From assembly GCA_016192075.1 (NCBI GenBank), contig JACPUU010000021.1, forward strand, positions 62,001 through 126,000: a stretch of 64,000 nucleotides of DNA, in the 5' to 3' direction. This DNA is from Bacteroidota bacterium. GTDB lineage: Bacteria > Bacteroidota > Bacteroidia > Flavobacteriales_D > Crocinitomicaceae. The position numbers and the translations under genes are program-made. Positions 15,453-24,640 of the stretch are shown in pieces (position 1 is the stretch's first letter; each line of letters begins with the position of its first letter). The notes below the pieces were generated by a model, which was given only the letters and a program-made list of their open reading frames with translations, did not search any database and had not been told where the DNA came from.

Positions 15453-16268
15453 TTACTCGTTGATGTAGCGCTCGTACTTATTGTCGTAATTGACATGATA
15501 AACCCCTTGTTTCAGGTTGGTACAAACCACAATTGAATTCATTCCCTTTTTAACAATATTGCCGTAGGCATCAAATATTTCGTATTTCGTTTTTACCGGT
15601 TTTCCTTCATTTTCAAAAACAATTCCATCCTGCGATTTTGTCATTTTTGGTTCAGGGCACGTGGTGCAGGTAAAAATTACTTCTTTGGAAATGCGTTTTT
15701 TGCCAGAGTTGTCTGTTTGACTTACGCGAATTTTGTTTTCGCCGGAATGCGGTGAGACAACAAATGAGTAAGCATTTTCACCACTAGCTCCATTTCCCTG
15801 AACTTCACCAATAACAACCCATTTATTCCATTTGTATTGTTCTACCTGGTAATTCAGTTTGCCTGATTCACTGGTCGTAGTCCAGCTGAGCAAGCCATCG
15901 GCAGTGCATGAAATATCGCCCAGAATGTAGGTGCTTTTTGGAAGCAACACTTCGGGGTTCAGTAATTTTGGCTTACACCCATCTTCATGTTCAACCACCA
16001 CCAATACGGCGTCGCCAACATTAATATCAAACTCCGTCAGGTCAATTTGAAAAGCACTGGCCTGAAATGAAGCCGTAGAAGGCTGCCCGTTAACGGTAAT
16101 GCGATTAACGCAGTATCCGAATCCATCTTCACTTTCAGGGCTCTGAACAATCAGGTTTTTTCCCTGATAGTGCCCTTCAACCGAGATATCAGCAAACGTA
16201 AAAGGGGTAAATCCCGCAGCCATTGATATCACGCACACCGTCTTTTTTATCCAATTTCCCACCATCAT
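15453..16268 (-). CDS. secreted protein with T9SS-like C-terminus, paralogue of 841-1653
   Basis: About 271 residues from the ATG at 16268 (a second ATG follows at 16265; an in-frame TTG at 16280 would add four residues). Signal peptide MMVGNWIKKTVCVISMAAGFTPFTFA, then the same sequence of motifs as its paralogue: GHYQGKNLIVQSPESEDGFGYCV, LNPEVLLPKST, SWTTTSESGKL, WNKWVVIGEVQG, SPHSGENKIRVSQTD, KYEIFDAYGNIVKKG. The tail (LKQGVYHVNYDNKYERYINE) resembles a T9SS type A sorting signal. It differs by a CTTCPEP segment before the last domain. Function unknown; likely exported across the outer membrane. Its own terminator follows; TAACTTTG at 16332-16339 is a weak promoter candidate. Confidence 0.75.
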   Translation of the reverse strand: MMVGNWIKKTVCVISMAAGFTPFTFADISVEGHYQGKNLIVQSPESEDGFGYCVNRITVNGQPSTASFQASAFQIDLTEFDINVGDAVLVVVEHEDGCKPKLLNPEVLLPKSTYILGDISCTADGLLSWTTTSESGKLNYQVEQYKWNKWVVIGEVQGNGASGENAYSFVVSPHSGENKIRVSQTDNSGKKRISKEVIFTCTTCPEPKMTKSQDGIVFENEGKPVKTKYEIFDAYGNIVKKGMNSIVVCTNLKQGVYHVNYDNKYERYINE

Positions 16269-16457
16269 GATTACGTACAATTATAAGTTAGAAGTTAAGG
16301 TTATACCAAATAGTATACCAACATTCTTCGACAAAGTTACGACTTTTGGCGGTCCAATGTCTGTTTTTTTTAGATAAAACTTATTCAAACGATTTTTCCG
16401 GCCCTTTTCAACAGGTTTTCAGGCCGGCGTTAAATTGTTAACGGGGGTTTCGTTCAC

Positions 16458-17414
16458 CTAGAATTTGTATGAAAATCCAACGCCTATAACTTCTTTAAAT
16501 TGCGTGCGCGGACCAACATTACCTTTTGCATCGGTAATACTGATATCATCATCGTAAATGAGGTGCGTGGTGATGTTGCATGAAATAAACTTGTTCACCT
16601 TCAGTTCCAGCAGGTTTTCCCAGTTAACATCAATATTCTGCGGATTGTTGGCATAATTGGAAAACAAACTGAGTTTGGATGTCAGCGTTACATTTTCCAT
16701 GAACGTTTTTTTGTATGACAAACGGATATAGCCCCCGTACTCCATTCTGAACCGTGAGCCCTTTACGATCAGGTTTCCGAAATCATCATACACCGCCTTG
16801 GTTACCCCGTAAGCGCCCGCATTGGCCAGCGAATCATCATTGATAAAGGTAGTTTTCATGGTAATGGGTGAAATAAACGCCGTGAATGTTTCCTTTGGTT
16901 TGTAATCCATTCCAACAGCGCCCAATAAATAAGCCGGGGCCATAAAACGTGAAATTACAACTGAATCATTCGGGTAGGTGTAACCGGGTGTTGACTGCGT
17001 ATTAAAATTGATCAATCCGGCATAATACCATTTTTCAGATGCACGTCGCCCGTATTTTGAAACCAGATCTATTTTGTCGTCCGTCTTAAGAAAAATTCCG
17101 TTTTTAAGCGCAACACCACTTCCCTGCCGAAGAATACCGTATCCAAGATCAAGCGTATTATCCCAGGTAGAGCTTCCTTTTTTGAGATTGGCATACAGGC
17201 TCACTATACCATTTAATGCAACCGAACTCTGGCCACCCGCAGCCCAGTTTGTAAGACCAACCTGTGATATGTTAAGGGCCGTAAGACCACCTTTTTTCCA
17301 ACCATCCAGCGAATCTATACGAATGGCTTTCAAATCCTCTTCCCGCTCAGTAACCTGTCCAAAACCCTGGTTGACGCAGCAGACAATACATACCAGTATC
17401 AAAAAACGCTTCAT
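16458..17414 (-). CDS. DUF3078 outer-membrane protein
   Basis: 318 residues with a signal peptide (MKRFLILVCIVCCVNQGFG). The mature N-terminus carries the family hallmark 'GWKKGGLTALNISQVGLTNWAAGGQSSVALNG' followed by barrel strands and a final aromatic strand (EVIGVGFSYKF). DUF3078 proteins are Bacteroidota outer-membrane barrels of unknown function. The start codon lies one base after the mscL stop, so the pair is an operon (mscL first). No ligand or partner can be named. Confidence 0.88.
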   Translation of the reverse strand: MKRFLILVCIVCCVNQGFGQVTEREEDLKAIRIDSLDGWKKGGLTALNISQVGLTNWAAGGQSSVALNGIVSLYANLKKGSSTWDNTLDLGYGILRQGSGVALKNGIFLKTDDKIDLVSKYGRRASEKWYYAGLINFNTQSTPGYTYPNDSVVISRFMAPAYLLGAVGMDYKPKETFTAFISPITMKTTFINDDSLANAGAYGVTKAVYDDFGNLIVKGSRFRMEYGGYIRLSYKKTFMENVTLTSKLSLFSNYANNPQNIDVNWENLLELKVNKFISCNITTHLIYDDDISITDAKGNVGPRTQFKEVIGVGFSYKF

Positions 17415-17415
17415 A

Positions 17416-17787
17416 TTATTTCGCTTTTAATAAATCCCTGATCTCTGTCAGCAATTTTTCTTCTGCAGAGGGTTCTTTTGGTGCTGGCTCGGCATCTTTT
17501 TTCCGGGCCAGTTTATTCATACCTTTTACCAACAGAAAAATGACAAATGCAACAACCACAAAATTAATCACCGTGGCCAGAAATTTACCATACAAAACAC
17601 CATTCCATGCAACTTCTTCAAGTTTGGTTACATTCAGTTTTTCCATCACAGGGTTCAGCAGTAACGGGGTAATAACATCTGCCACCAGTGAACTGACAAT
17701 AGCGCCAAAGGCTGCACCAATAATTACCGCTACAGCAAGGTCAACCACATTGCCACGGAGAATAAACGCTTTAAATTCTTTTAACAT
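17416..17787 (-). CDS. mscL: large-conductance mechanosensitive channel
   Basis: 123 residues. MscL opens under membrane tension to release solutes during hypo-osmotic shock. The signature RGNVVDLAVAVIIGAAFG (TM1, residues about 11-28) is intact, TM2 follows at about 66-88 (FLATVINFVVVAFVIFLLVKG), and the C-terminal helix is charged (EEKLLTEIRDLLKAK). The periplasmic loop is about 36 residues. First gene of a two-gene operon with DUF3078. Confidence 0.95.
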   Translation of the reverse strand: MLKEFKAFILRGNVVDLAVAVIIGAAFGAIVSSLVADVITPLLLNPVMEKLNVTKLEEVAWNGVLYGKFLATVINFVVVAFVIFLLVKGMNKLARKKDAEPAPKEPSAEEKLLTEIRDLLKAK

Positions 17788-17968
17788 AGTTCCTTTTTTG
17801 GATCAGCTACAAAAGTAGTGCATCCTGCTTTAACCGCCTAACTCCCTGAAACTATAACTTTTCCACAAAAGCCGTGTTAATCATTTCGCAGATAGGGGCT
17901 GAAATAAATTTCAGTCACTGAAACAGGGCCCCCCGGTTTAGAACGAAAAAATTGTACATTTATAACCT

Positions 17969-19843
17969 GTGAAAGAAACCACCTTCATACAACAAAATAA
18001 AAAGAAATGGGCCCGCTTTGAAAAACTGTCAGGCAGCAGCAGCAATGACCCTGATGAAGTTGCCGAACTTTTTACAGAGATTACAGAAGACCTTTCATAC
18101 GCTAAAACTTTTTACCCGAGACGATCGGTACGGGTATACCTGAACCAATTGGCACAAGGCGTTTTCACCAGTCTTTACAAACAGCGCAAACAACCGCTGG
18201 GCAGTTTTGTCAAGTTCTGGACTGAATCAGTACCGCTTGAAATGTACCGCGCCCGGTTTTCTTTGCTCACCTCCTTTTTATTTGTGCTGGTGGCAGCTCT
18301 TATCGGGTTGGTTTCGCAGGAATATGATCCTGGATTTTTGCGCATCATTGTTGGTGACGGTTACGTTGATCAAACGCTTGACCGGATTGCGGATGGTGAC
18401 CCCATGGGGGTTTATGGCACATCTGAAAGCGGTTCCATGTTCTGGATGATTACCATCAACAATATACGGGTGGCCTTTATCATTTTTGCACTGGGTATTA
18501 CCTTTGGTATTTTCACCTATTTTATGCTGTTGTACAACGGTGTAATGCTGGGTGCCTTTCAGTGGTTTTTCAAAGCAAACGGTGTTTTGCTGACTTCCTT
18601 TCTGGCCATCTGGATTCACGGTGCATTTGAAATTTCGTCCATCATCATTGCGGGCGCTGCGGGTATAACCGTTGGCAGCGGACTGGTATTTCCAAAGTCA
18701 TTTACACGCATTCAGTCACTCGTTTTTTCTGCAAAGCGCGGGTTGCTGATCATGCTCAGCCTGATCCCGTTTTTCATCATCGCCGGATTTTTGGAAAGCT
18801 ATGTAACACGCCATTATTTATCGATCCCTGATCCGGTTAAAATGCTGCTGATTCTGGTTTGTTTTGCCATTATGATTTTATACTACGTGGTATACCCGTT
18901 CAGGGTAGCGCGCAAATTTCCGGAACGTATAAGCCTCAAAGAAGTGCCCCGCTTTATACCGGCCCGCAAAATGGAATGGTATAAAATACGCAACGTGGGT
19001 GAAATTTTTACGGATACCTTTTACCTCTTTATTGGCCGGATAAGCAAGCTGTCGCGCATTTTTTTCACCGTGGTGTTTCCGCTTGCCCTGGCACTCACCA
19101 TTACCATTTATTCGATCGATTCGTATCGTTTTGATTTTTCAGACATGGATTGGTATGAAAACCTGGGGACCCTTTTTGGAACCGGACGTGATTTTTCACT
19201 GCTTAAATTAGCCGGCTGGTCATTTCTGCTGGCGTTGATGGTATGCGCCGTGCATTTTGTGCTGCATGACGATTCAGATGAAATGCTGATTCCAAATTTT
19301 CTGAAATACCTGCTGAAACCTTTTATTTGGGTCTACCTTTTTGCAGCAGCTGTTTTTGCCATATTGATTTTTTCAAACGGTTTTATTCTTTTTCTGACTG
19401 TATTTTTAACTCCTTTTCTGCTGATAATTCCGTCCATTGTGCTGCTTGAAAAAACAAACTTTTTTACGGCACTCAGCCGGTGCTTTTCAATCGGAAACGG
19501 GGCTTATGGTGACGGACTTGGATCATTTTTACTCTTTGGTCTCATTACCGTTATTTTCTTTTTCTTTCTTCAAAACCCTATTGTGGGATTCCTGGATTTG
19601 CTGATTATGGTAATCAAAGAATTTGTAATTACCACAACCGATGATTATAATGTTGTTCTTGCCTTTGTATCCAGCATTGTTTACATCACCTTTATTTTCT
19701 TCATGTTCAGCATCTGTTTTTTCTCATACATCCTTTGTTATTATACCTCAGCTGAAAAGAAAACCGCCAAAAGCCTGTACGAGCGTATCAGCCATTTTGG
19801 AAAACGCAACCGCACGGTTGAAAACGCACTTGATTTTGAATAA
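17969..19843 (+). CDS. SpoIIM (DUF95) protein fused to a second membrane domain
   Basis: 624 residues from a GTG start. The N-terminus VKETTFIQQNKKKWARFE aligns with the usual Met start of Bacteroidota stage-II-sporulation-M proteins, which supports the GTG. Residues about 1-330 are the SpoIIM/DUF95 domain (SFLAIWIHGAFEISSIIIAGAAG is its hallmark). Residues about 335-610 form a second block of at least six hydrophobic segments (for example FFTVVFPLALALTITIYSI, FILFLTVFLTPFLLIIPSIVLL). In related organisms these are normally two neighbouring genes, so this looks like a fusion. It leads an operon with DUF4129, DUF4350, MoxR and DUF58 genes; such loci are tied to membrane-protein assembly or envelope stress in family literature, but the function is not established here. 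Confidence 0.8.
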   Translation: MKETTFIQQNKKKWARFEKLSGSSSNDPDEVAELFTEITEDLSYAKTFYPRRSVRVYLNQLAQGVFTSLYKQRKQPLGSFVKFWTESVPLEMYRARFSLLTSFLFVLVAALIGLVSQEYDPGFLRIIVGDGYVDQTLDRIADGDPMGVYGTSESGSMFWMITINNIRVAFIIFALGITFGIFTYFMLLYNGVMLGAFQWFFKANGVLLTSFLAIWIHGAFEISSIIIAGAAGITVGSGLVFPKSFTRIQSLVFSAKRGLLIMLSLIPFFIIAGFLESYVTRHYLSIPDPVKMLLILVCFAIMILYYVVYPFRVARKFPERISLKEVPRFIPARKMEWYKIRNVGEIFTDTFYLFIGRISKLSRIFFTVVFPLALALTITIYSIDSYRFDFSDMDWYENLGTLFGTGRDFSLLKLAGWSFLLALMVCAVHFVLHDDSDEMLIPNFLKYLLKPFIWVYLFAAAVFAILIFSNGFILFLTVFLTPFLLIIPSIVLLEKTNFFTALSRCFSIGNGAYGDGLGSFLLFGLITVIFFFFLQNPIVGFLDLLIMVIKEFVITTTDDYNVVLAFVSSIVYITFIFFMFSICFFSYILCYYTSAEKKTAKSLYERISHFGKRNRTVENALDFE

Positions 19844-20642
19844 AATTCTGTTCCATATTTTTCTGTTTTTACAGATCGTAACGGTTTACGGTCAGGAAGA
19901 GGATCTTTATAACCACCGGCTTGATGAGAACAAATGGGATGATATCCGCCGGTCGATACGCTATGAAAATCAACCCGAAGGCGCCGGACGCGAATGGACC
20001 TATGAAAACCAGGAGGAGTATCAGCGTGAAAAACGCCGTTACCAGGATGGAAACGGACAAGGCGGCAATGGCGGCGGACAGGGACAAGGTGATGGCGGCT
20101 CTTATGACGGCGGTAACGAAAGGCCGGATGAAAGTGACTCATACAGTTCACCGCCACCTTCAAGTGCTCCATCCCTGAGTGTGTTCAACGGATTGGGCGT
20201 TATTGGTTATGTTCTGCTGGGTATATTCATTCTGTTAGTCGCCTATTTGATTTATAAACTTTTTGTAAATACCCAGCATGATGGTAAAAAAGTAACTCCC
20301 GTTAACCTGGAAGATCAGGCACCAACTGAAATACCGCTTACAGAGCTACAGCGCCTGTTGCAGGAAGCGCTGGCAAAAGGTGATTTTCGCAGTGCGGTGC
20401 GCATTTATTTCATTTTCATTATCCGCGACCTGGCGCAGAAAAACTGGATTCGCTGGGAAAAGGATAAAACCAACTTTCAATACCTGCGTGAGATGTCAGG
20501 TAAATCTGAATACAATGAGTTTAACCGCTCTGTCAGTTATTTTGAAATTATCTGGTATGGTAAACGTGAAATTGACCGTGACACATTTGAAACCATCAAA
20601 CCTGATTTCACACGCTTTTTAGATAAACTTGGGGTACACTAA
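19836..20642 (+). CDS. DUF4129 domain membrane protein
   Basis: About 268 residues. A TTG at 19836 is the best start: it overlaps the preceding stop by 8 nt and gives a signal/anchor sequence (NKILFHIFLFLQIVTVYG); another TTG lies at 19830. No ATG is usable before residue 100. A Gly/Gln/Asn/Asp-rich low-complexity stretch (NGQGGNGGGQGQGDGGS) precedes one transmembrane helix (about 123-141), then comes the DUF4129 domain (LTELQRLLQEALAKGDFRSAVRIYFIFIIRDLA ... EIIWYGKREIDRDTFETIKPDFTRFLDKL). Second gene of the MoxR-type operon. Confidence 0.85.
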   Translation: MNKILFHIFLFLQIVTVYGQEEDLYNHRLDENKWDDIRRSIRYENQPEGAGREWTYENQEEYQREKRRYQDGNGQGGNGGGQGQGDGGSYDGGNERPDESDSYSSPPPSSAPSLSVFNGLGVIGYVLLGIFILLVAYLIYKLFVNTQHDGKKVTPVNLEDQAPTEIPLTELQRLLQEALAKGDFRSAVRIYFIFIIRDLAQKNWIRWEKDKTNFQYLREMSGKSEYNEFNRSVSYFEIIWYGKREIDRDTFETIKPDFTRFLDKLGVH

Positions 20643-21932
20643 TTGAACAAATACGCTAAAATATTACTTCTGACCGCTGTTGCAGTACTGTTTATTGTAC
20701 TGATCTATTTTTTCGGCGGATCACGAAAAGAACAAGCCTATGTTTCTGACAACTGGGAAATGACCTACGACCCTTCTGACAAAGGGCCTTATGGAACTTA
20801 CATGCTTAAGGAATTGTTAGACACAGCCGGTCTTTTTGGAAATTTTTTAGAAATCAATAAAAAGCTGGAAGAAGTTCTGGAAGATAAACCCGGCGTAAAT
20901 GACATTTACTTTTTTGCTGGGGATGAAAATTTTCTGGAGTCTGAATCGGTTGAATTTCTCTATAATTTTATTCTGAAAGGCAATACGGTTTTTATGTCCT
21001 GCCACACTTTTCCTGCTGAATTTATGGATTACCTGGTACTGGACCCTGATTCAACACTAAGGACAGAACCGGTAACCGACTCTGTTCAGTATTTCAGGTT
21101 CACACATTCAGCACTAAGCAGCAAACGTTATACATCTGCCTTTATCAACAACAATAAACGCACTGAAACTGAATGGGAGTATTTCAATCAAACCAATTTT
21201 GATTTGTATGATGACGATACCATCTTTGCATTGGGCAGCAATACCAAAGGAGCCTGGAATTTTGTAAAAATAAAATACGGTGAAGGATCCATCTTTTTAC
21301 ACAGCACACCGTATTTGTTTACGAACATCTCACTTATGAAACGCGATGGGTTTGAATATGCTGAAAAGGTGCTGGCTCACATACCTCCCGGGCGCATTCA
21401 GTGGGACCGCTATAATCTCACCAACCATTTTTGGGAAGATATGCAGGGTGACGGCGGTGGTGACGGATCAGGCGGCAGTGAAAAACGTCAGAGCATTCTT
21501 CAGTTTATCCTGGATCATCCACCGTTGGTATGGTCTATGATTCTGCTGCTGGTTGGTGCCATTTTATACGGTGTATTCAAAGGCAAGCGCATGCAAAAAA
21601 TTATTCCGGCCGCTGAATCAAAAGAAAACACATCACTGGGCTATATCAACACTTTATCATCTCTTTACCTGCAGGAAAACAAACATGCCAAACTGATAAG
21701 GCTCAAAGAAAGAACATTCCTGAATTTTATAGCTGAGCATTACTACATCATCACCAAAGAAGTGGATGACAAATTCATTTCAAAAGTGGCTATAAAGTCA
21801 CAGATTGAAAAAGAAAAAATAAAGGAGATCTTTGATATTTTCAGGAAACTTGAAAAGGTTCAGGATGTTACAGATGATGAACTGATCCTATTACATCAAA
21901 AAATAGAATACTTTTATAAAAAATGTCGATAA
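20643..21932 (+). CDS. DUF4350 domain membrane protein
   Basis: 429 residues from a TTG that immediately follows the DUF4129 stop codon (TAA TTG). N-terminal transmembrane helix at about 5-24 (KILLLTAVAVLFIVLIYFF), then the DUF4350 region with WEMTYDPSDKGPYGTYMLKELL, a Gly/Asp-rich linker (MQGDGGGDGSGGSEKR), a second transmembrane helix (about 293-311) and a C-terminal cytoplasmic domain. In this position the protein is usually one of the integral partners of MoxR ATPase. The 3' end overlaps the MoxR start by 10 nt. Confidence 0.85.
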   Translation: MNKYAKILLLTAVAVLFIVLIYFFGGSRKEQAYVSDNWEMTYDPSDKGPYGTYMLKELLDTAGLFGNFLEINKKLEEVLEDKPGVNDIYFFAGDENFLESESVEFLYNFILKGNTVFMSCHTFPAEFMDYLVLDPDSTLRTEPVTDSVQYFRFTHSALSSKRYTSAFINNNKRTETEWEYFNQTNFDLYDDDTIFALGSNTKGAWNFVKIKYGEGSIFLHSTPYLFTNISLMKRDGFEYAEKVLAHIPPGRIQWDRYNLTNHFWEDMQGDGGGDGSGGSEKRQSILQFILDHPPLVWSMILLLVGAILYGVFKGKRMQKIIPAAESKENTSLGYINTLSSLYLQENKHAKLIRLKERTFLNFIAEHYYIITKEVDDKFISKVAIKSQIEKEKIKEIFDIFRKLEKVQDVTDDELILLHQKIEYFYKKCR

Positions 21933-23020
21933 TGGAAGGACAAGAAAATTTAAATACAGGAGCTGAACAAAACGGAAAACAGGCACCGGAAAACAATTCA
22001 ACTGCACCAGATTCCGGATCTGTTTCAGGTGAATATTCGCAGGAAGCGTCACGGCTTTTTGCCCCAAGCCTGAACCTGGGTTTTATACATGAAAAAGTAA
22101 CGCAAACGCGTAAAGAAATTGGCAATTTTGTTATTGGCCAGCACGACATGGTTGACCTGCTGCTGATCAGCATTTTCTCAAACGGACACGTGCTTTTGGA
22201 AGGTGTACCCGGTGTTGCAAAAACGCTTACTGCAAAAGTGCTGGCAAAAACGCTCTCTGTTGATTTTTCACGGATTCAGTTTACACCCGACCTGATGCCT
22301 TCAGATATTATTGGTACATCTGTCTATGATCTAAAAGACAGTTCATTCAACTTCAAAAAAGGACCGGTTTTCTCAAACATTGTTTTGATTGATGAGATTA
22401 ACCGTGCCCCGGCCAAAACACAGGCGGCCCTTTTTGAAGTAATGGAAGAGCGCCAGATTTCATACGACGGAAAAGTGTATACTATGAGTTTCCCGTTCCT
22501 GGTTCTGGCAACGCAAAACCCCATTGAGCAGGAAGGAACGTATAACCTGCCTGAAGCGCAACTGGATCGTTTCCTGTTCAAAATCAAAATTAATTACCCC
22601 ACCCTTTCAGATGAGCAGGAAATTCTGCAGCGCTACCGCAGCAACATTAAGGCACCTGATTTAAAAGATATTGCAGGCGTGTTTAATGCCAGTGATCTGC
22701 AAAAAGTGCAGGACCTGGTGGCACAGATAAAAGTAGAAGATCAGATTCTGAAATACATTGCACAGATTACCGATAAAACCCGCAACCATGCCAAATTATA
22801 CCTGGGCGGATCACCGCGTGCATCGCTGTCAATGATGAAAGCTTCCAAAGCATTTGCCGCCATTCGCGGACGTGATTTCGTAATTCCGGACGATGTGCAG
22901 TTTGTTGCACCGCATGTTTTAAATCACCGGCTTATTTTAACGCCCGAAGCAGAGATGGAGGGAATGACGACCGAAGACCTGATCAAAGAAATAATTCAGG
23001 AAGTAGAAGTACCAAGATAA
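21923..23020 (+). CDS. moxR: MoxR-family AAA+ ATPase
   Basis: 365 residues. Walker A GVPGVAKTLTAK (about residues 90-101), Walker B FSNIVLIDEINRA, sensor-1 region VLATQNPIEQEGTYNLPEAQLDRFLFKI and sensor-2 region SPRASLSMMKASKAFA are all in place. About 50 residues of Asn/Gln/Ser-rich sequence precede the ATPase core. MoxR proteins act as chaperone-like ATPases together with a von Willebrand A-type partner; the DUF58 gene 17 nt downstream supplies the likely partner. The ATG at 21932 could also be used. Confidence 0.92.
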   Translation: MSIMEGQENLNTGAEQNGKQAPENNSTAPDSGSVSGEYSQEASRLFAPSLNLGFIHEKVTQTRKEIGNFVIGQHDMVDLLLISIFSNGHVLLEGVPGVAKTLTAKVLAKTLSVDFSRIQFTPDLMPSDIIGTSVYDLKDSSFNFKKGPVFSNIVLIDEINRAPAKTQAALFEVMEERQISYDGKVYTMSFPFLVLATQNPIEQEGTYNLPEAQLDRFLFKIKINYPTLSDEQEILQRYRSNIKAPDLKDIAGVFNASDLQKVQDLVAQIKVEDQILKYIAQITDKTRNHAKLYLGGSPRASLSMMKASKAFAAIRGRDFVIPDDVQFVAPHVLNHRLILTPEAEMEGMTTEDLIKEIIQEVEVPR

Positions 23021-23037
23021 ACCAATAACCAACCAAC

Positions 23038-24381
23038 GTGCGCTTTTTATTCAGGCTACTCTATCCGCACCTGTACCTGTCATACAGGTTCTTTGTGGTG
23101 CTGCTGTTGCTGGCGGTTTGCCTGGCAACAGGGTTTGTGGTGCCTGTATTTTTCCTGGTTGGCCAGATTGGGGTTGCGGCTTTGCTGGCACTTTTGCTGG
23201 TTGAAATTTTTATTCTTTTCTTCAAAAAAAATCCGGTAACGGCAAAACGTCATGTGGCAAGCCAGTTGTCCCTGGGTGATGAAAACAAGGTGACTCTGAA
23301 AATTTCACACGACTATACCTTTCCGGTTTACCTGGATGTCTATGATAACCTGCCTTACCAGTTTCAGATACGTGATCAGCATTTTGAAGTATTGCTTGAT
23401 CCGGGTCATCAGACAGCCATCACCTATTACGTGCGCCCTAACGAGCGCGGTGAATATGAGTTCTCAGATATTTATGTATACGTTGCAGCACTCACCAAAT
23501 TAATTCAGCGCAAGGTGGTGGTGAAAGAACGTCAGCAGGTAGCTACGTACCCTTCTATTCTTCAGATGAAGAAATATGAGCTGAAAGTTTTTGCAAAAAC
23601 AGCCAGCACGGGCATCAAAAAAATTCGCCGCCTGGGGCACAACAATGAATTTGAACAAATCAAAAATTACGTACAGGGTGATGATATCCGCACGGTGAAC
23701 TGGAAAGCCACCAGCCGCCGTAACGAGCTCATGGTAAACCAGTACCAGGACGAACGTGCGCAACACGTTTATTCCGTCATCGATAAAAGCCGCAGCATGC
23801 GTATGCCTTTTAACGAGCTTACACTGCTTGATTACTCCATCAATTCTACCCTGGCTTTTTCAAATATTTGCCTGCGCAAAGGAGACAAAGTGGGTTTAAT
23901 GACCTTCTCAGACAAACTGGGAACCAAAATGGCTGCTGAGCGCAATGCCAATCAGCTGCCGCGGATCATTGAACTGTTGTACCGGCAGAAAACACGTTTT
24001 CTGGAGGCCAATTTTGAAATGTTGTATCACGGCATACGTAACCACATCAAGGGCCGCAGCCTGATTATGCTGTATACCAACATTGAATCAGAATATTCAT
24101 TAAAGCGCGTGTTGCCGCTGCTCAAAAAAATCAACCAGCTGCATGTGCTAGTGGTCATTTTCTTTGAAAACACAGAGATTGACAAGGCGGCAGAAATGGA
24201 GCCGCGCCACGTGCGCGATATTTACCTGAAAACCTTTGCGGAAAAATACAAAATGGATAAAAAGAAAATTGCACTCGAGCTCCGCAAAAATGCTATCCAA
24301 ACGGTACTTACAACACCTGAAAAACTCAGCATAGATACCATTAACAAATACCTGGAGCTGAAAGCAAGAGGTATTATCTAA
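23038..24381 (+). CDS. DUF58 (VWA-like) protein
   Basis: 447 residues from a GTG at the family's usual start position (MRFLF-like). Two transmembrane helices (about 18-34 and 41-61) are followed by the DUF58 core: RGEYEFSDIYV, DDIRTVNWKATSRRNELMVNQYQDERA and a VWA-like VIDKSRSMRMPF MIDAS-type region. It likely works with the MoxR ATPase. The substrate is not known. The stop lies 12 nt before a small membrane ORF. Confidence 0.9.
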   Translation: MRFLFRLLYPHLYLSYRFFVVLLLLAVCLATGFVVPVFFLVGQIGVAALLALLLVEIFILFFKKNPVTAKRHVASQLSLGDENKVTLKISHDYTFPVYLDVYDNLPYQFQIRDQHFEVLLDPGHQTAITYYVRPNERGEYEFSDIYVYVAALTKLIQRKVVVKERQQVATYPSILQMKKYELKVFAKTASTGIKKIRRLGHNNEFEQIKNYVQGDDIRTVNWKATSRRNELMVNQYQDERAQHVYSVIDKSRSMRMPFNELTLLDYSINSTLAFSNICLRKGDKVGLMTFSDKLGTKMAAERNANQLPRIIELLYRQKTRFLEANFEMLYHGIRNHIKGRSLIMLYTNIESEYSLKRVLPLLKKINQLHVLVVIFFENTEIDKAAEMEPRHVRDIYLKTFAEKYKMDKKKIALELRKNAIQTVLTTPEKLSIDTINKYLELKARGII

Positions 24382-24393
24382 TACCAGATCGTA

Positions 24394-24579
24394 ATGAATT
24401 ACGTTCGTTTTTTTAACTCGCTGTTCCTGGGTGCAGTAATTGTACTGCCGGTTATGGTTATAGCCGGGCGTGAAGTAGATGAACTAAAGGGATTGGATGA
24501 TTATATCTGGATTCCCATTCTGGTGGCTTTGCTGTCTCTTTTTCTGAAAACAGTAATCGAAAAGAAAAAGAACCGGTAA
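24394..24579 (+). CDS. small two-helix membrane protein at the end of the MoxR operon
   Basis: 61 residues. Two hydrophobic segments (FFNSLFLGAVIVLPVMVIA and WIPILVALLSLFLKTVI) are separated by a charged loop (REVDELKGLDD) and followed by KKKNR. Its start is 12 nt after the DUF58 stop, on the same strand, so it is probably the last gene of the operon. No family recognised. Confidence 0.6.
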   Translation: MNYVRFFNSLFLGAVIVLPVMVIAGREVDELKGLDDYIWIPILVALLSLFLKTVIEKKKNR

Positions 24580-24640
24580 AGACGCACTGGTTTAGTCATT
24601 CAAATCATACGCAACTGTAGTGACATTGTTGTCATTATCA

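Noticed and set aside
15227-15463. 78-codon plus-strand ORF
   Set aside because: It starts inside the orphan terminator hairpin, crosses the minus-strand terminator and the end of the secreted paralogue, and has no domain.
19641-19835. Upstream extension of the DUF4129 ORF
   Set aside because: It overlaps the end of the SpoIIM-fusion gene by more than 190 nt; the TTG at 19836 gives a clean signal sequence.
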